Source: Cryphonectria parasitica EP155
Taxonomy: Eukaryota; Ascomycota; Sordariomycetes; Diaporthales; Cryphonectriaceae
Reading direction: 5' to 3'
Length of the DNA: 64,000 nucleotides
Assembly (NCBI RefSeq): GCF_011745365.1
Contig: NW_024468910.1
Coordinates: forward strand, 62,001-126,000
Both the position numbers and the translations under genes were made by a program. The notes below the pieces were generated by a model that was not told the origin of the DNA, searched no databases, and saw nothing but the letters and a program-made list of their open reading frames with translations. Shown here piece after piece: positions 45,165 through 56,753 of this stretch (its first letter is position 1; the number at the start of each line of letters is the position of its first letter).

Positions 45165-47016
45165 AGTCGAAGGGGGGGGGGTTTGGGCCGGGGTAGTTTT
45201 GGGCCACCCTGGCCACCCTCGTCAAATACACACACCCATATATATATATACTGTTTATCTATTCTATTCACCCACTATGATGCAATCATCCTCATCAGTA
45301 GGTAATTCGACATCGCTCTCTTTATTCAGACTATCCTCGTGGCGTTTGACTGCGTTTTGAGCTCTCTGTATATCCTTAATCCCTGCAAACTTCGAATTCG
45401 GGTCCACATCAACCTTTCTTCTTTTACTAGACCTCAGAGCCTCAATCTGCCTTTCAACGCTTTATTTTCCTCCAATGCCTTAGCAAACTCGAGGTTCCTC
45501 TCCCCATAAGCCTTTTTTATCTTCTTGAATAGCATACAGCAGCCTGGTTCTGTTCGAAGTTGTTGCCAATTCTCTAGCAGCTAATAGTACAGCTGTTTAG
45601 CCTTTCGAGGAGTTGAAAAGGGGACTGGCTGGCTTGAGGAGGCTTTTGGGGGAGGACAAGGTGCTGTTGATTGTGCTGAGCCTGAATTGGACTGGGTCTG
45701 ATAGCTTGGTTGACTGTTCTCGAGGAGAAGAGGGCTCAGGAGGGCTTTTGAAGGTTTGAGAAGCTACAGACCAGTTGCTTTCCATCCAGATCTGATATTC
45801 TGGCTTAAAAGGCTTTCCAGTTAAGCTAGATAATAGTTCCTGAGAAATAATCGCTTGCTTGCAATAGTTGAATCCTCTTATTAGCTTATATTGCTAACTT
45901 TCTTTCTGTATGCTCGTTTGAGAGATAAAAAGATTCCTAGATTGAGAGGTTGAAGAACGTGAGAGGTATGAGGAGGCAAGTAAATAAGCAGTATGTTGTT
46001 TTGGAAGCAAAGCTATATAAATTCGTTAGTTTTATGGCTGCTATAGCTATCCAGGATTAACAGTCTAGCTTCTGAGGGGTTTGCTGGCTGGCTATGAGGG
46101 ATAAAGATCTTTTTCAGCTATTCAAGTGCTATTTCATCGTTTGTTCATTCAGTTTGAGTAGCTGTGAACTGCTAGCTCTCAAAAGGGTTCAAATCAAGAG
46201 GAAACCACTGTTGTTGTACTGTTTGGCTCTTGAAAATTACCAGAGGAAAGAGGTAGGCATCTGTAGTAGAGATACACTCGAAAAAAGAGATTCAAGCCTT
46301 TGAACCAGAGTTCTGTTTTTGAATTGAACGTAAAGAGGAGCCTCCGAGAACTAATCCATTCTTAACCCTCTATCAGGCTAGCTTCATCCATATTCCATCT
46401 ATTAGCTAGCTTGATAGCTTGGATATAAGGAAGATTGAAAAAACAAAACCAAGGCTGTATTACCTCTGTTGTAGCCCCATTCGTTCGCTCAGAGGCAAAA
46501 TAGCGAGTCTTCCTGATCTTTATCTCTGGATTTCTCTTCAAAAAAGCTTGAGTCTATTGCACCCCGAGGGCCTGAGAGTCTCCCTGGACCTCAAGGATCT
46601 GCTGAGCAAAGTATTTGAGTTCTGAATGGCTTGGTGGAACGCCTAGGTTTTCTTGAATCAGGATCCATTCAGCCAGTCTTCTTTCCTGATCAATAGAGAG
46701 CCTTTGCTGGTTTTCGGGGGCTGTTTTATGCGATTCCCCTCCTTCTAGGCGAGCCTGAAGAGTACTCCTTGGAATACCTCATTCCCTCGAGGCTTGCCGC
46801 TGAGACTTGCCTTTTCTGACAGCCTCAACAGCCTGGGCTAGCTCAAACTCGGAATAGGGCTTCATAACAGTCAGATGAAGGTTTGCTAGAAAGATGAAGT
46901 TGTTTGGATCAAAATTGGTTGAGTAATAGCTATCAAACTAAAGGGGGTTGAAGAGGCGGTGAGGGTGGCCAGGGTGGCCCAAAACTACCCCAGCCCAAAA
47001 CCCCCCCCTTTCGACT
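45165..47016 (-). mobile_element. Complete but degenerate Fot1/pogo-like transposon
   Basis: The element is 1,852 bp and bounded by TA on both sides (45163-45164, 47017-47018), the target duplication of Tc1/pogo-type transposons. Its terminal inverted repeats run about 55 bp, start AGTCGAA, include a G-run and TAGTTTTGGGCCACCC, and differ at only a few positions. The minus strand held the transposase. Near 46860-46500 an HTH plus CENP-B DNA-binding region is still legible (PYSEFELAQAVEAVRKGKSQ, LGVPPSHSELKYFAQQILEV). Near 46000-45950 the DDE block with LQPL remains. Stops, often at Trp positions (VQ*TQAFLKRNPE), break all frames. The 3' part matches the truncated element at 11705-12790. Length and arrangement fit Fot1. 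Confidence 0.85.
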
Positions 47017-47018
47017 TA

Positions 47019-47165
47019 TCAGCATAGTCAGGGATGAGAAAATGAACGTCCTTAAGCTGCTTGCGGAGAGCTGCATGCTGTGCAGCCGTAAGAGTTTCTG
47101 GTCGTTTCGCAATCCGCATTGCGGTTTGTTGCTGTGTAAAGCGTTCGATGCTGGCTGTCCTTTAT
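47019..47165 (-). pseudogene. Unidentified coding fragment abutting the transposon
   Basis: A minus-strand peptide ASIERFTQQQTAMRIAKRPE followed by TLTAAQHAALRKQLKDVHFL looks like genuine protein sequence and runs straight into the TA target site. On the far side of the element the frame closes within a few codons. It has a stop just upstream (after about 47165). I do not recognise the family. It may be a broken gene or part of another repeat. Confidence 0.3.
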
Positions 47166-48306
47166 GAGCGGTGAGGGACGATGTGGTGCCATGATACTAA
47201 CGCTGAAGTGCTAAGAGCTTCCAACTCTCGCGGTGAAAGTCGGACGAGCTGAGGGTAACGAAGGTGCGAGAGCTGCTATTTTGTATCGCGCGGAGAGAGG
47301 GGGACAGAAATAGATACTGGGCCGAAGTGGATTATGGATTTGAGTATTTTTGGAAAATAAAATGCTCAGAACTAGAACGCTGTTGGAGCAGGGGGTACGG
47401 TGGGGGCGGTAATTCTCAAGCAGGCGGTAAGAGATACCGAGTACCTAGCAGTGACAGCGCTGCTCACTGTCGCAGCTCCCGAAAATAGTGACACGCGCCA
47501 GCCAAATACAGCAGTCATAACAGCGATTTCTCGACTTTGTCTGTAGTTTGGTTGTGACGCCTTCGATGACTTCTAAGATATTGGTTGCAATTGACAGGAT
47601 AACTAAACAAGCGTGTAAGGCCGATTAGCCTGATGCCGTGATGTGTATGCCGGAAAAGACTGAATGAAACTGATAGACTGTACAAACACCAAGTTACTGC
47701 TAGTCGCCCTGTCGACCGTCGCGTCCTTTATAGCCCCTACTCAGATCTAGCCAACCCGTCCTCTGCCTCAAGCGCGCCAGACTCCAGGATGACACCCCTC
47801 GTAATACCACCCACATCACCCTAGAGCTGCTGGTCGAAAACATGGAAGAACCTCAGAACTTGTATTTGGATCAATACGGGCAAGTATCAGGTCAGGTTGA
47901 AAACTAGCAGGTTGTTCAACTCATCGATATGTATCCACTCCGGTTTGTGAGAGGGGCAAGGAGGAAGCAACCAGGTTGGTTATTGGCCAAGTCGACAAGA
48001 GCCTCGACACTACCGCTCAACCCAAGACTGCGTCGGCATATCGGCCAACGAACTAGATAGAATGCAGCAGACAGACCTAGACCTTTGGGGGATCGCTTGT
48101 CTTGTATTCAGTCATAAGAGCTCTCGTATGATCCCTAACCATTAGAACCGGCCAGCTCTTAGTCTGGACTACCTCCCTATGATTGCACAGCGACCGCCAT
48201 TAGATTTCTCTCGCACTAATTACCGAGGTATAAGCCATTATGCTGCCAGAACTGCTATAAGGCTCTCTCGATGCCCCGCCCCGGACCAACAACGGCCGTC
48301 TGGTCG
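47166..48306. other. Intergenic region
   Basis: No conserved frame, RNA gene or clear repeat seen. Short frames such as 47264-47488 have no family resemblance. Confidence 0.5.
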
Positions 48307-48833
48307 CTAAGATAGCTTCAATAGCCGAACTCGGTAGATGCAGGATGTGCTTATCATAAAGGTAAGCGAAAACAGAACAATACCCAGTGTAGCCCACGCC
48401 GTTGGTGACCATGTGCCATCCCGGGCGCTGTACACGTTTATGAGAACGGCAAGCAGCCCACTTATGCAATTGAGAAGACCGGGGCTGATATATTAGCAAG
48501 GTGGCTCCATTATTAGCCATATCTCAATCAGACTCACAAGAATAGGTGGGCCAGGAGTCACACATAATTTGTTCTGAACTCTGACCACAGGAGACAAAGT
48601 CCTATAGCTCCTATGGCATAGCACACACTAGCAATAGCCAGCAAAGGGATATTTGCTACAGCTTGAACCAAGTGAGAATTCTCGAGGGTGTGTGAAGTTT
48701 TGAGGGAAGTAAAAGAGCCTGGAAAAGTGAAGAATCCGGCGAGCATTATCCAAGATGCCGCTGCGGCGGTGACGTTGTACCAGATAGGAACCTCGTTTGA
48801 GGCGATGATCATGCGGTGGTAGGATTGCGCCAT
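48307..48833 (-). CDS. Small four-helix membrane protein
   Basis: Exon 1 is 48833-48562 and exon 2 is 48484-48307. They are joined across a 77-nt intron with donor GTGACT, a GCTAATA branch-like site and acceptor ATATCAG. The donor is less typical than others here but is the choice that keeps phase, giving 149 residues. Exon 1 has hydrophobic segments AAAASWIMLAGFFTFPGSF and ANIPLLAIASVCYAIGAIGL. Exon 2 has GLLNCISGLLAVLINVY and WATLGIVLFSLTFMISTSC, so four membrane helices are expected, with short loops and a basic C-terminus. Residues 1-15 lack a cleavable signal peptide. Small tetraspan proteins of this kind occur beside many fungal genes without known role. Function is not assignable. Confidence 0.6.
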
Positions 48834-49349
48834 GGGAAAGCTTGTTGTTGTACCTAAATTGAGAGATGATAGAGAAGCGATTGATTGTATGTTTCATTTG
48901 TGCACAAACGATGCGGATTTATCGTGAATTGACCTGCACCAGAATCCAGGAACCAGGCAAGTCCAGCAACCGGGAGCCGGCCGCCGCCCCGCCCGGCCCC
49001 TGTTGCTGGACTTACGCTCCGCCCTCAACCCGGGTCGGGGCCGGGCACTTATCGCGGCCGGTCCTCAACCATGGCGCAGGGGTATCCCATGAAAGACAGG
49101 GACTTAGTGCTGCTATAAATGGAAACTTCAGAAGAGTCTCAGAATGTTGGTTACCGATGCTTATATTAACCAATGGGCCCGCCATCGGCCCAGCCAGAGT
49201 CAAGGCTACTTCCATCCCTCTTTCTGGACGATTACTATCCGAGCATACTTCACTTCTTTTCCACTTTTTCTTCTTTCAGTATGGTTGCCCAATGTCGAAC
49301 TAAAGCACAAAAGGCCAAACGGTCGGTTATAACGCGCCGATAAGGGCTT
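48834..49349. other. Intergenic region with a short palindromic motif
   Basis: No supported gene. An exact match between AAGTCCAGCAACCGGGAGCC and the inverted GTTGCTGGACTT (48958-49014) makes a small stem-loop with a GC-rich loop, possibly a MITE scrap. Confidence 0.35.
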
Positions 49350-49821
49350 ATGAGAAAGCTGCATGAGATGAATACTAAGACGGAGGCAAAAGTTGCTCTG
49401 GTCGGCATCTATGAGGGCAAGACCTTCTGTTACGAAGACAGCGAAGAGATACTTCCCGAGTTTGGCATCACAGGACATATCTCGGATCGATTCGGACCAG
49501 ACAATGTTGAGCTGGTTAGCGAGAGCAGGAACAGGTCACGCTCCAGCTCACGCTCACGCCCGCGCCTGCGCCCGCGCCAACAAGCCAAAGTCCGCCTTCT
49601 CCACGCCTCGCTCGAGCTCAGGCTCGTACCTCGAAATACCATCGTCGATACCAGCGACACCGAAAGCGTTGGTTCGTGACAGTGCGCATTCTGCGTCTGT
49701 TGAACCAAATACGAGTCCGGGGAGTACGGAGGTGAATACTCCCAGGCCACAGCGAGTGATCCCTCGGGCACAATACGAGCAGATGGCTCTTTTGGACATC
49801 GATTTCTTTAGCTATCCCTAG
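49350..49821 (+). pseudogene. MADS-like fragment with frame change
   Basis: The first frame (49350 onward) reads KTEAKVALVGIYEGKTFCYE, which resembles the beta-strand part of fungal MADS-box-like proteins and the protein at 60030-60458. It continues to about 49540. Sense then seems to pass to the second frame (KPKSAFSTPRSSSGSYLEIP), which ends at a TAG at 49819-49821 after DIDFFSYP. The switch falls in a CACGCTCACGCCCGCGCC repeat, where slippage or sequencing error is plausible. The frame is closed by TAA just upstream of the first Met, so the N-terminal DNA-contact helix is incomplete. Low-confidence family call, based on pattern only. Confidence 0.4.
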
Positions 49822-50609
49822 GAAAGGGCTCAGGGAGGACATTGAGGTCAGTCTGGGCACGATCTGGTAGCTTAAAAATGACTAGCTGGGCAGTGTTTGC
49901 TTTAATGATAAGTTTGCTGTTTGCAATGCCTTGCTTACCTATGAAATTGTTGGGGCCATGTTTGGCGTATATCAACCTCACCGGCCACAGGGTTGGTTAA
50001 TGTGGACACAGACACGTATGCCTCGAAGAGGAACGCCTACCCGACCAGGTACTGGTCTAAGACAAGGCGGAATCACTCACAGGCACGAGATGACGCCGGC
50101 CGAACACTTCGTCAGCATGGACCTGACAGGGTTTTAGAGACGAAGGTGCACAAGATCGACGGGATGGGGTGGACCAAGATGCTGACGGTCGCCACGCCGT
50201 ACCCGAGGTTGGTCATCCATGAAGCCGAACTCGGACATCAGTCGGATCGCGACCCCGACACATGAACCCGGACTCGTTCACATTCCTCGACGTCCTGTCG
50301 CAGACGACCATGAATACACGTTCATCCACAACAGGAAGCAGATCCGAGCTTGTTCCACAGGGGCTTTAGCTTTCGACAGAGACAAGGATGAGATGAGAGT
50401 GGAGATAATGGAAAGCGGGCTCGGCAAGGGTGTTCAGACTCATGGGCTGTGCAGCTCGGCTACCTTAAACTCATGAGCGCACAGCCGAGCATCTAACAGA
50501 GCCCTTTACAGCTACACAATCTGGCTGATGAGTCCTGCGGTGGTGATGTAAATCAGTAGTGGCCAGGCTCTGCTTCGTAAATCCAAATTCCAGGTCTTTA
50601 CGCTGACTG
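49822..50609. other. Intergenic region
   Basis: Open frames at 49931-50476 are short, overlapping and without family resemblance. Nothing else recognised. The right end is the 3' flank of the DUF7924-type gene. Confidence 0.4.
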
Positions 50610-52554
50610 TCATCGTAGGGGACGGGAAGCAAATATATTGAATGAGGCTGGATGAGCATTGATCTGGTTCAAACATGAGGCACAGTGATTCACTGTCACG
50701 GATCTGCTGCAATCTGAAGCTATGCCACAAACATCCTTCTTCGGTCGTTTTGCCGCGCCCACCCCACAGAGGGAGCTGTCCGGAGTAGCAACCTGCTGTT
50801 CAGCTGGATTCAGCGGAATGTCGCTGGACGCTGCTGTCGACAGACTTTCCAGCTCCTGTGAAAGCCCCGTCTCGGCAAGCGGGTCCACACCGAAGTCCAA
50901 GTGAGATGGTAACTGGTCGACAGCGGAGCAGATTTTCTTGAAATGCGATGGCATCCAATTGTCGTAGACGTTTTTGGTGAAATGATATGCCGTCCACTTC
51001 TCTTTACCGTTCAGTGTTGTGAAGTCGAATGTGTAGATTGGATGTCGGTAATACTTGGTATCTTTACCGTCGATCACCGGGTAGTAGCCGTAAATCCGTA
51101 CCATCCGGTGATCATGGGAGACGGAGAAGCTGAGGATCTGACGTTGAAGCTCACCCTCCCGCTTCACGAGGCGAAATAGCTCAACGATAGCCCGCACTGC
51201 GACGGCCATACTATGGGCATTCTGGCGGTCGGCGACATCAAGCGCGGCTGCGCCGCACTTAACCTCACACGACAAAAAGGGGAAGTACATATAGTATGTA
51301 GCCATGAAGAAGGACAGGTCCCCGGAGAGCCAGTTGCCGATGAAGGGGGAAAGCTTGTCTAGCTGCTCATTCGAGAAGGCCTCGCGCCTGAATCCCACGG
51401 AGTAGTCGGGCTGCGGGCGAGTTCCGGTCAGGGGAATACAGTTGTTCCAGCCCTCATTAACGCTCTCAATAACCTTCTCAAGGTGTTTTGAGCCAAGCAT
51501 AGCAAACGTCTCCGCGGAAGGAACAAGGAGTCGTGATATATCCTGGATAATCCTGGCCTCGTTTCTGCCCTGCAAGTTTCGGCAAGCATACTCAAATTGA
51601 TGCTCACCAAATATGGTTGACTCAGGGACTGTCTGGTTGCCTTGCAAAAGGGTTTCGGGTATATTCTTGCTTTCAACCGCAATGTCCAGGTCACAAGTGT
51701 CCAAGAACACTCCTTTGGTGTTGAGCAGAGTCTCATACCGTGGATCCCGGTATGGGGCGCTCTTCTCCTCCCTTGGCTTCTGATCGCTGGGAGTTTGGGA
51801 CGAAGCGGAACTGGACCGCGTACGGCTGCTGGAACGGCTTGATTTCTTCCTTGCAAGCAAGTGTTCCATACTTGGGTCCATACCTGGGCCCGCTTGGAAA
51901 TATTCTTCCGGCCAGCGCCCTTCTGTTACCCAGAATCGGAGAATGGCTCGCCAATCATTTTGAGTTTCGCCTTCGTCCTCTTTACCGAGAGCGTCTGGAG
52001 CGATACCGGGGGAGGTTCGTTGACGCTTTCGTGCGGCCTCGTCTGGATCGTGTTCGAGTGAGGCAATTGTGCGACGCCGCTTCGACCCCTTCTCGTCAAG
52101 GAATTCTCCAAGAGGCTATTGCAAATCAGCCAGAGCTCCAGAACGTATGTCATCTGGCTCTTGGGCACACAGCGTGCCGGGAATAGACCTACCTGGGTGT
52201 CGCTAGTTGCCGGGTGCTTTGGGGCCGGGTGCAGACCGCTTATCGTCTGCCGAGCCTGTTTCGCACGCTGATGGCTGTCCTCGACGTCGATGTCGGCCTT
52301 GCGTTTCCGGGATGCTTGTGGCGCAGTTCGAGAGAGCCGGGTGCCTACGGGGGACTGCTGTCGCCGTCGAAGTCTCTCACTACGCCGACGTGTGTCTGTT
52401 GTACCAAATCAGCCCACGACCTCAACAGATCAGCAACGCGTGCCTTACCAAGCGGCCCCAGATGCCTGTCTTTTGTGTTGGGAGCTGCGTCACGCTTCGG
52501 GCGAGAGGTCTGAGGTGTGTTTTCTTTGGAAGTCCTCGCAGGCTCAGACGACAT
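50610..52554 (-). CDS. DUF7924-type protein
   Basis: Three exons: 52554-52449, 52395-52193 and 52115-50610. Introns are 53 nt (GTAAGG, GGGCTGATT branch) and 77 nt (GTAGGT, GGCTGATTTG branch, CAATAG). All joins are in phase, giving about 604 residues. The N-terminus is basic and disordered. A WRAILRFWVTEGRWPEEYF segment, MEHLLARKKSSR and RDPRYETLL follow. The C-terminal half contains LSCEVKCGAAALDVADRQNA, SVSHDHRMVRIYGYYPVIDG and GKEKWTAYHFTKNVYDNWMP, the hallmark order of the fungal DUF7924 family. E-V-K in CEVKCG and the surrounding strand pattern recall PD-(D/E)XK-like folds, but nuclease activity is my speculation. These genes are abundant in accessory regions of Sordariomycetes. The frame is intact. 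A downstream extension after residue 530 is not conserved to my knowledge. Confidence 0.8.
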
Positions 52555-53049
52555 GATGGAAGGAAAGGAGGCGAGGATGGTGAGGATGGTGAGGACGGGG
52601 AGTGTGTGTGATGATGAGGAGACGCTGGGGTTGGGGAGGGGGAAATTCGCGCCTTTGGCGGGCGGTTATTTTCATTGATTGCCTCTAGGAGACCCCAGAC
52701 GGCACCCCGGTCTGCCTGGAAGCGGTGCAATTGAGTATCAAGACAGGCTCAGCACATTTCCGCTGACTTGTTTCGCGGACTGCAAAAGTGTGGGCCACCA
52801 TGGAGATGCTTGATGATGGTTCATTCTGTAATGTCACTGTCGGATGCAGAACCTCGCTTCTTTTGCCCTGTTGTGGTGGCACAGAAGGCGACGGGCGGCT
52901 GGCATGCAGCTCTTTATCGATAAGCCCATCTTAGTAAGCCGTGACGTGCCGGAAAAATTCTCAAGCTTGCCGGTTGTACACATGCATTTCAATCGACCAG
53001 CCGCCGCATGTGATATTGTAATACCTGTGATGCGGTTTGGAATTCCGAT

Positions 53050-53505
53050 TTATGATTTGGCGGCCGCAGAGGCGACCGCAAGTAGTTGATGCCCCAGCCG
53101 AATGATCCTTGGAGATCGCCAGAGACTATTCCAGCGCCGCGTTGGTTGTGCTTTCTCTGCTGCAAGGGCTACCTTTTCACCTATACCACACGCAATTTAG
53201 TAAGAGGGAGGCTAGGCACGCTGATGCGGGGTGGGCAATGTTGACTTACGTTCTTTGCGACGTCTAGCCTGCCTAACGAACCTTGCCCAGCCATCCGCAG
53301 TGCTGATGTCAGGGAATTCAAAGTCGCTGCTGTCACTGTCGTCACTGTCATCATCCTCGAGATAATTGCAGTCTTGAGCTGCTTTGGAAAACTTGTGTTG
53401 CTCGGTCTGAGGCTCGGGGTTGCGTCGAGATTCATTCAACCTTTGGCCGTCAACGAAAGCTGCGACTGAAGCATACTCCATGGTTATGTGCGTGCCGGGC
53501 GACAT
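53050..53505 (-). CDS. Small acidic two-exon protein
   Basis: Exon 1 is 53505-53250 and exon 2 is 53180-53050, with a 69-nt intron (donor GTAAGT, acceptor GTATAG) in phase, giving 128 residues. An alternative start is the second Met (MEYASVAAFVDG), which has the better context. The middle is strongly acidic (EDDDSDDSDSSDFEFPD) and is followed by a conserved-looking WARFVRQARRRKER helix and a basic C-terminus. No membrane or secretion signal. It lies 500 bp upstream of the DUF7924-type gene on the same strand. Function unknown. Confidence 0.55.
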
Positions 53506-54251
53506 GCTTGATGGTGGAAATCGTGAGGATGGGAAGATGGTGGTACATTGCGAAAGAGAGAAGGGAAGGAAACTGGGCTGGAAACAACAAAGGAGGCATC
53601 ATATTTATTTATGCTCGGTGGCACACCACCTCCGACGACACTGCCTCTCAAGCCGCCATTTCGATTGGCTCAGGCTACCAACGCCGCATCGCAGGCCCAG
53701 GGCCAGGGTGGTGGATGCGTACAGCACCTCCTCAACTGTGGTGTCAGCGCGCCAACGCCAGGACCGTAGGTCGCGAATAATTTGCCGGCGGGATTGGATA
53801 GACACCAAGGTGGCCTAAGCAACGGTAACCTTTCTCCCTTGAGGTATAGACATATATGCCAAAAAAAAAAAAACCGTTAGATAGTATATTATAAAGATTG
53901 CTAATAGCCTTGTGTTTAAGACAACGCAACGCACAAATTACCTATCTATAAGTTGTTTCGTCTCAATTAGGTTGCGACTTATGGCTAGTCGCGTATAACC
54001 TGTGAAAATCCTGTCCAATTTGCCTTATACCCAGAGCAGGCCCAGCCAACACACTTGGTTCTGAATCAGCGCTTCGAGACGATGACGATGGGCGCCTGTC
54101 CGCCAGCTTCCCTCAGCTGGTTGATTTCCCCGTCGATTCTGGACTGTCCAAACTTAGTCCCAAACACACTGCGGGACCAAACCATAATAGAGCCTTTTTC
54201 CTTGTTCAGTAGACGCTAGCGGCGTCGGCCGAGCTTTCTCCGCCGACCATG
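53506..54251. other. Intergenic region
   Basis: An A-run (53862-53873) and otherwise unique sequence. A minus-strand frame near 54060-54190 (SVFGTKFGQSRIDGEINQLR) may be the out-of-frame end of the next pseudogene. No other gene seen. Confidence 0.4.
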
Positions 54252-54643
54252 TCAACGTCTGCGCCCCCAATTCGATAGATCTGTCTCGGGCGTCGTAGTT
54301 CTTGTCTCGCTTTGACTTGCCGGAATGGACGGATTCTCAGAGGTCCCTCCAGAGGGACCCGTCATCTCGTCATCCCCATTATTTTCGTCTTGTGGCTTCA
54401 ACTCATCGTATAAGGTATTCAGCCTCGTGATAGCATTCTTAAGAAATTTCTTTTTCTTAGAAGCCCATGCTGGAGGATAGCGCAGTTCCGAAGCATTCGC
54501 TGAGTGCTCGACATCTGGTTTTAGTTTCTCGAGTATATAGTCTTAGCATTTGCGGTGATAGCATCCGGGCCCTTTTCGAGCTCAAAGCGCTGCAGTTGGC
54601 GGGCGAGGCGATCAAGCTCATTCTGTTTCTTTTCGTCCGCCAT
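54252..54643 (-). pseudogene. Small helical protein, frameshifted
   Basis: From Met 54643 the minus strand reads MADEKKQNELDRLARQLQRF, a charged helix, then loses frame near 54531-54541. The neighbouring frame immediately continues as LEKLKPDVEHSANASELRYP and WASKKKKFLKNAITRLNTLY, a Lys-rich helical segment, then an acidic Ser/Thr-rich tail ending at 54252. One missing base explains the change. The 5' end overlaps or abuts the truncated ferric-reductase gene on the other strand, so a rearrangement breakpoint lies near 54650-54670. Family not recognised. Confidence 0.45.
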
Positions 54644-54669
54644 CATCCTCACGTATCTGCGTCTGGTAG

Positions 54670-55946
54670 GGAGCAGTTCACCTTATTGCCCGCACAGGAT
54701 TTGTAGTGAGTCAAGTTCCTACATACCTCTTATGTCTGCTACTAATATTACCAGGCGGCTGGCGGGCTGCTCGCGATTCTAAGCACCTCGGTCTGGTTTG
54801 TCCGTCGGTACCTCTGTACGTTCTTCACGAAGCTCCACGCCGGCTTTGCATCTACGGTTTTGGCCTGTGTTCTTTGGCACGTCGTCCAAACGGAATCCCT
54901 AGGCCGCATTCCGGTGTTTGTTGCGAGTGGCATATGGGCGGCATCAATCCTTCTCTGGCTTCTGAGATTTTCCTACTTCAGCGCGCGAGCAGACCTTCAG
55001 ACTCAGTCGACGAGCCGGTATGCGTTCAAACTTAAAGTTAATTCACGACGTCGGATCCACGTCTTTCCAGGCTGCTACTTTTATGTCTTCTTTCCTGGGC
55101 AAACTTTCCGATACAATCTCCTTCAGAGCTATCCTTTAGTGGTCATGTGGCACGAACCGGGCCAGCAAATGTCAGCTGGCGGTGTCAAAGACGTTTCCTT
55201 CCTGGTTTCGCGTCAGGAACGCCTTCATCGTACCTTGCGGCTTGCCGATGGTGACAGCCTATATCTCGATGGCCCATACGGGCAGGATCACAGCCTGGGC
55301 CGGTACGAGACAGTGATCCTTACGGCTAAAGGCGTCGGCATTGCGGGCGTCCTTTCGTCGGCTCTGAATCTCCTCGAGCGCCGAGAGCATGACTCTGTAG
55401 CCAAGGATCAGATGCCTCATACCCGCGGCCCTCGTCTGTTCCGAGATGCAACGCGGAAGGTATCCATTTTCTGGGTCTTGGAACATGCATCCCAGCAGGA
55501 ATGGGTTGCTTCGGAGCTGAAAAGCCTCCAGGGCCTGGATGAAGATAATGTAAGCTTAATTTTCGGTGGACCGGGTTGTTCGCTGAATATAAAGTAGATA
55601 TTCCTTCTTGTTTGGCTCATGTACCAATCGCCCGAGTCGTCAACGAGACCCCCACCCTTCAAGGTGTCCCGATATTAGCAATGTTTCTATCAAAAGAGCG
55701 AAGCAGAATATCTTCATTCAATGATCAGGCAAGAAACGCGGGCACCAGGCCGAAGCATTGTCACTAGTAAGCTCGCGGGGTCCCGTGTTCAAGGTGCTGG
55801 AGGCTAACTCATGTACAGCCTGCGGCGATGCCGACTTCACCGGCGCTGTCCGAAATGCCGTGATAAAGTTTACCAGGCCAGGTAGCCAAATTCATTTTGT
55901 CGAGTCCGAATATCAGCCACACGCCTCGGCGTCCACACACAGTTAA
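54670..55946 (+). pseudogene. Ferric-chelate reductase-like (FRE) gene, 5'-truncated, one nonsense codon
   Basis: FRE proteins pass electrons from NADPH via FAD and haem to extracellular ferric iron. Remaining exons are 54670-54705, 54755-55549, 55598-55766 and 55819-55946. Introns are 49, 48 and 52 nt with consensus sites (GTGAGT..CTAAT; GTAAGC..CTGAAT; GTAAGC..GGCTAAC), and all phases are consistent. Visible are two membrane segments (AAGGLLAILSTSVWFVRR, and VFVASGIWAASILLWLLRF), the haem-type His in LHAGFAS and VLWHVV, the FAD domain (GQTFRYNLLQSYPLVVMWHE) and the C-terminal CGDADFTGAVRNAVIKF. The first few membrane helices are missing because unrelated minus-strand coding sequence begins directly upstream. 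A TAG at 55676-55678 lies in SRY*QCFYQ, where Trp would fit (TGG to TAG). Not functional as it stands. Confidence 0.8.
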
Positions 55947-56710
55947 TTATTCGGAAGGTGCAAAACGACACAACTCAAAATAGGCACACCAAAGTCTTAT
56001 AGAGGATGATTGATCTCTAAGTAGAATCACATGGGACGCAAGCACGCTTGCTCAGGGCGGAATAATTTAGATTGATATAAGTTGGCTTTCGCGATTCAAC
56101 CTTGGAAATGCTAGTTCTGTTTGGTTGCTTTTGAGACTGATCGAGTACAATCATATCAATTTGCTCCAATTGTCAGGTCTGAATTGTATGCTCTACTGCT
56201 CCAAGATATCGTCCATCCCAACTTGTAGAAGATGCTATTGAAGACTTTTCTAATAACTCCGGGGGTGAGATTGCCTTAAAGACCGTGCGAAGAGACCGGT
56301 GTCGGCCAAGGAACTGGGCAAGTTCCTCCTCCCTCACCATCATACCTCTGAGATTCAGCATGCCCAGCCTGGGAAGGTATAGAGAACCCAAAGGAACGGC
56401 GGATGCACCTTGCGGGTACGTGAAACCTAGATCTAGGTTTTCTGTGCCTGGAAACGCGGATAAGAAAGTGATGACGCAGTCGGGTTGATGTTGTGGAACC
56501 TCGAGTGTTTCGACATAAAGCGAAATGATGTGTTTGAGGATGTGGTTGAAAGAGAAAGGTCGAATTGTCGCGGTGATCTCTAGTTTGACAAGTCGAGGAA
56601 AGTGATTTAGCGTAGGAAGGACCGGAAGCAACAGTTTTTCCGCATGCGCATTGTGCACAGGGCTGATCCAGATCCTTTTGCTTAAGGCTAAGAATTGCGC
56701 TTGAGCTTTA

Positions 56711-56753
56711 CTGTCTGACCCCCCCTCGCCGGACACCCGTACCCGCCGGACAC
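56711..56753 (+). repeat. Left 43-bp terminal inverted repeat
   Basis: Identical to the reverse complement of 58871-58913. It has a seven-C run near the outer end and an internal repeat of GCCGGACAC spaced 15 bp. Identity of the two ends suggests a recent insertion. Confidence 0.95.
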
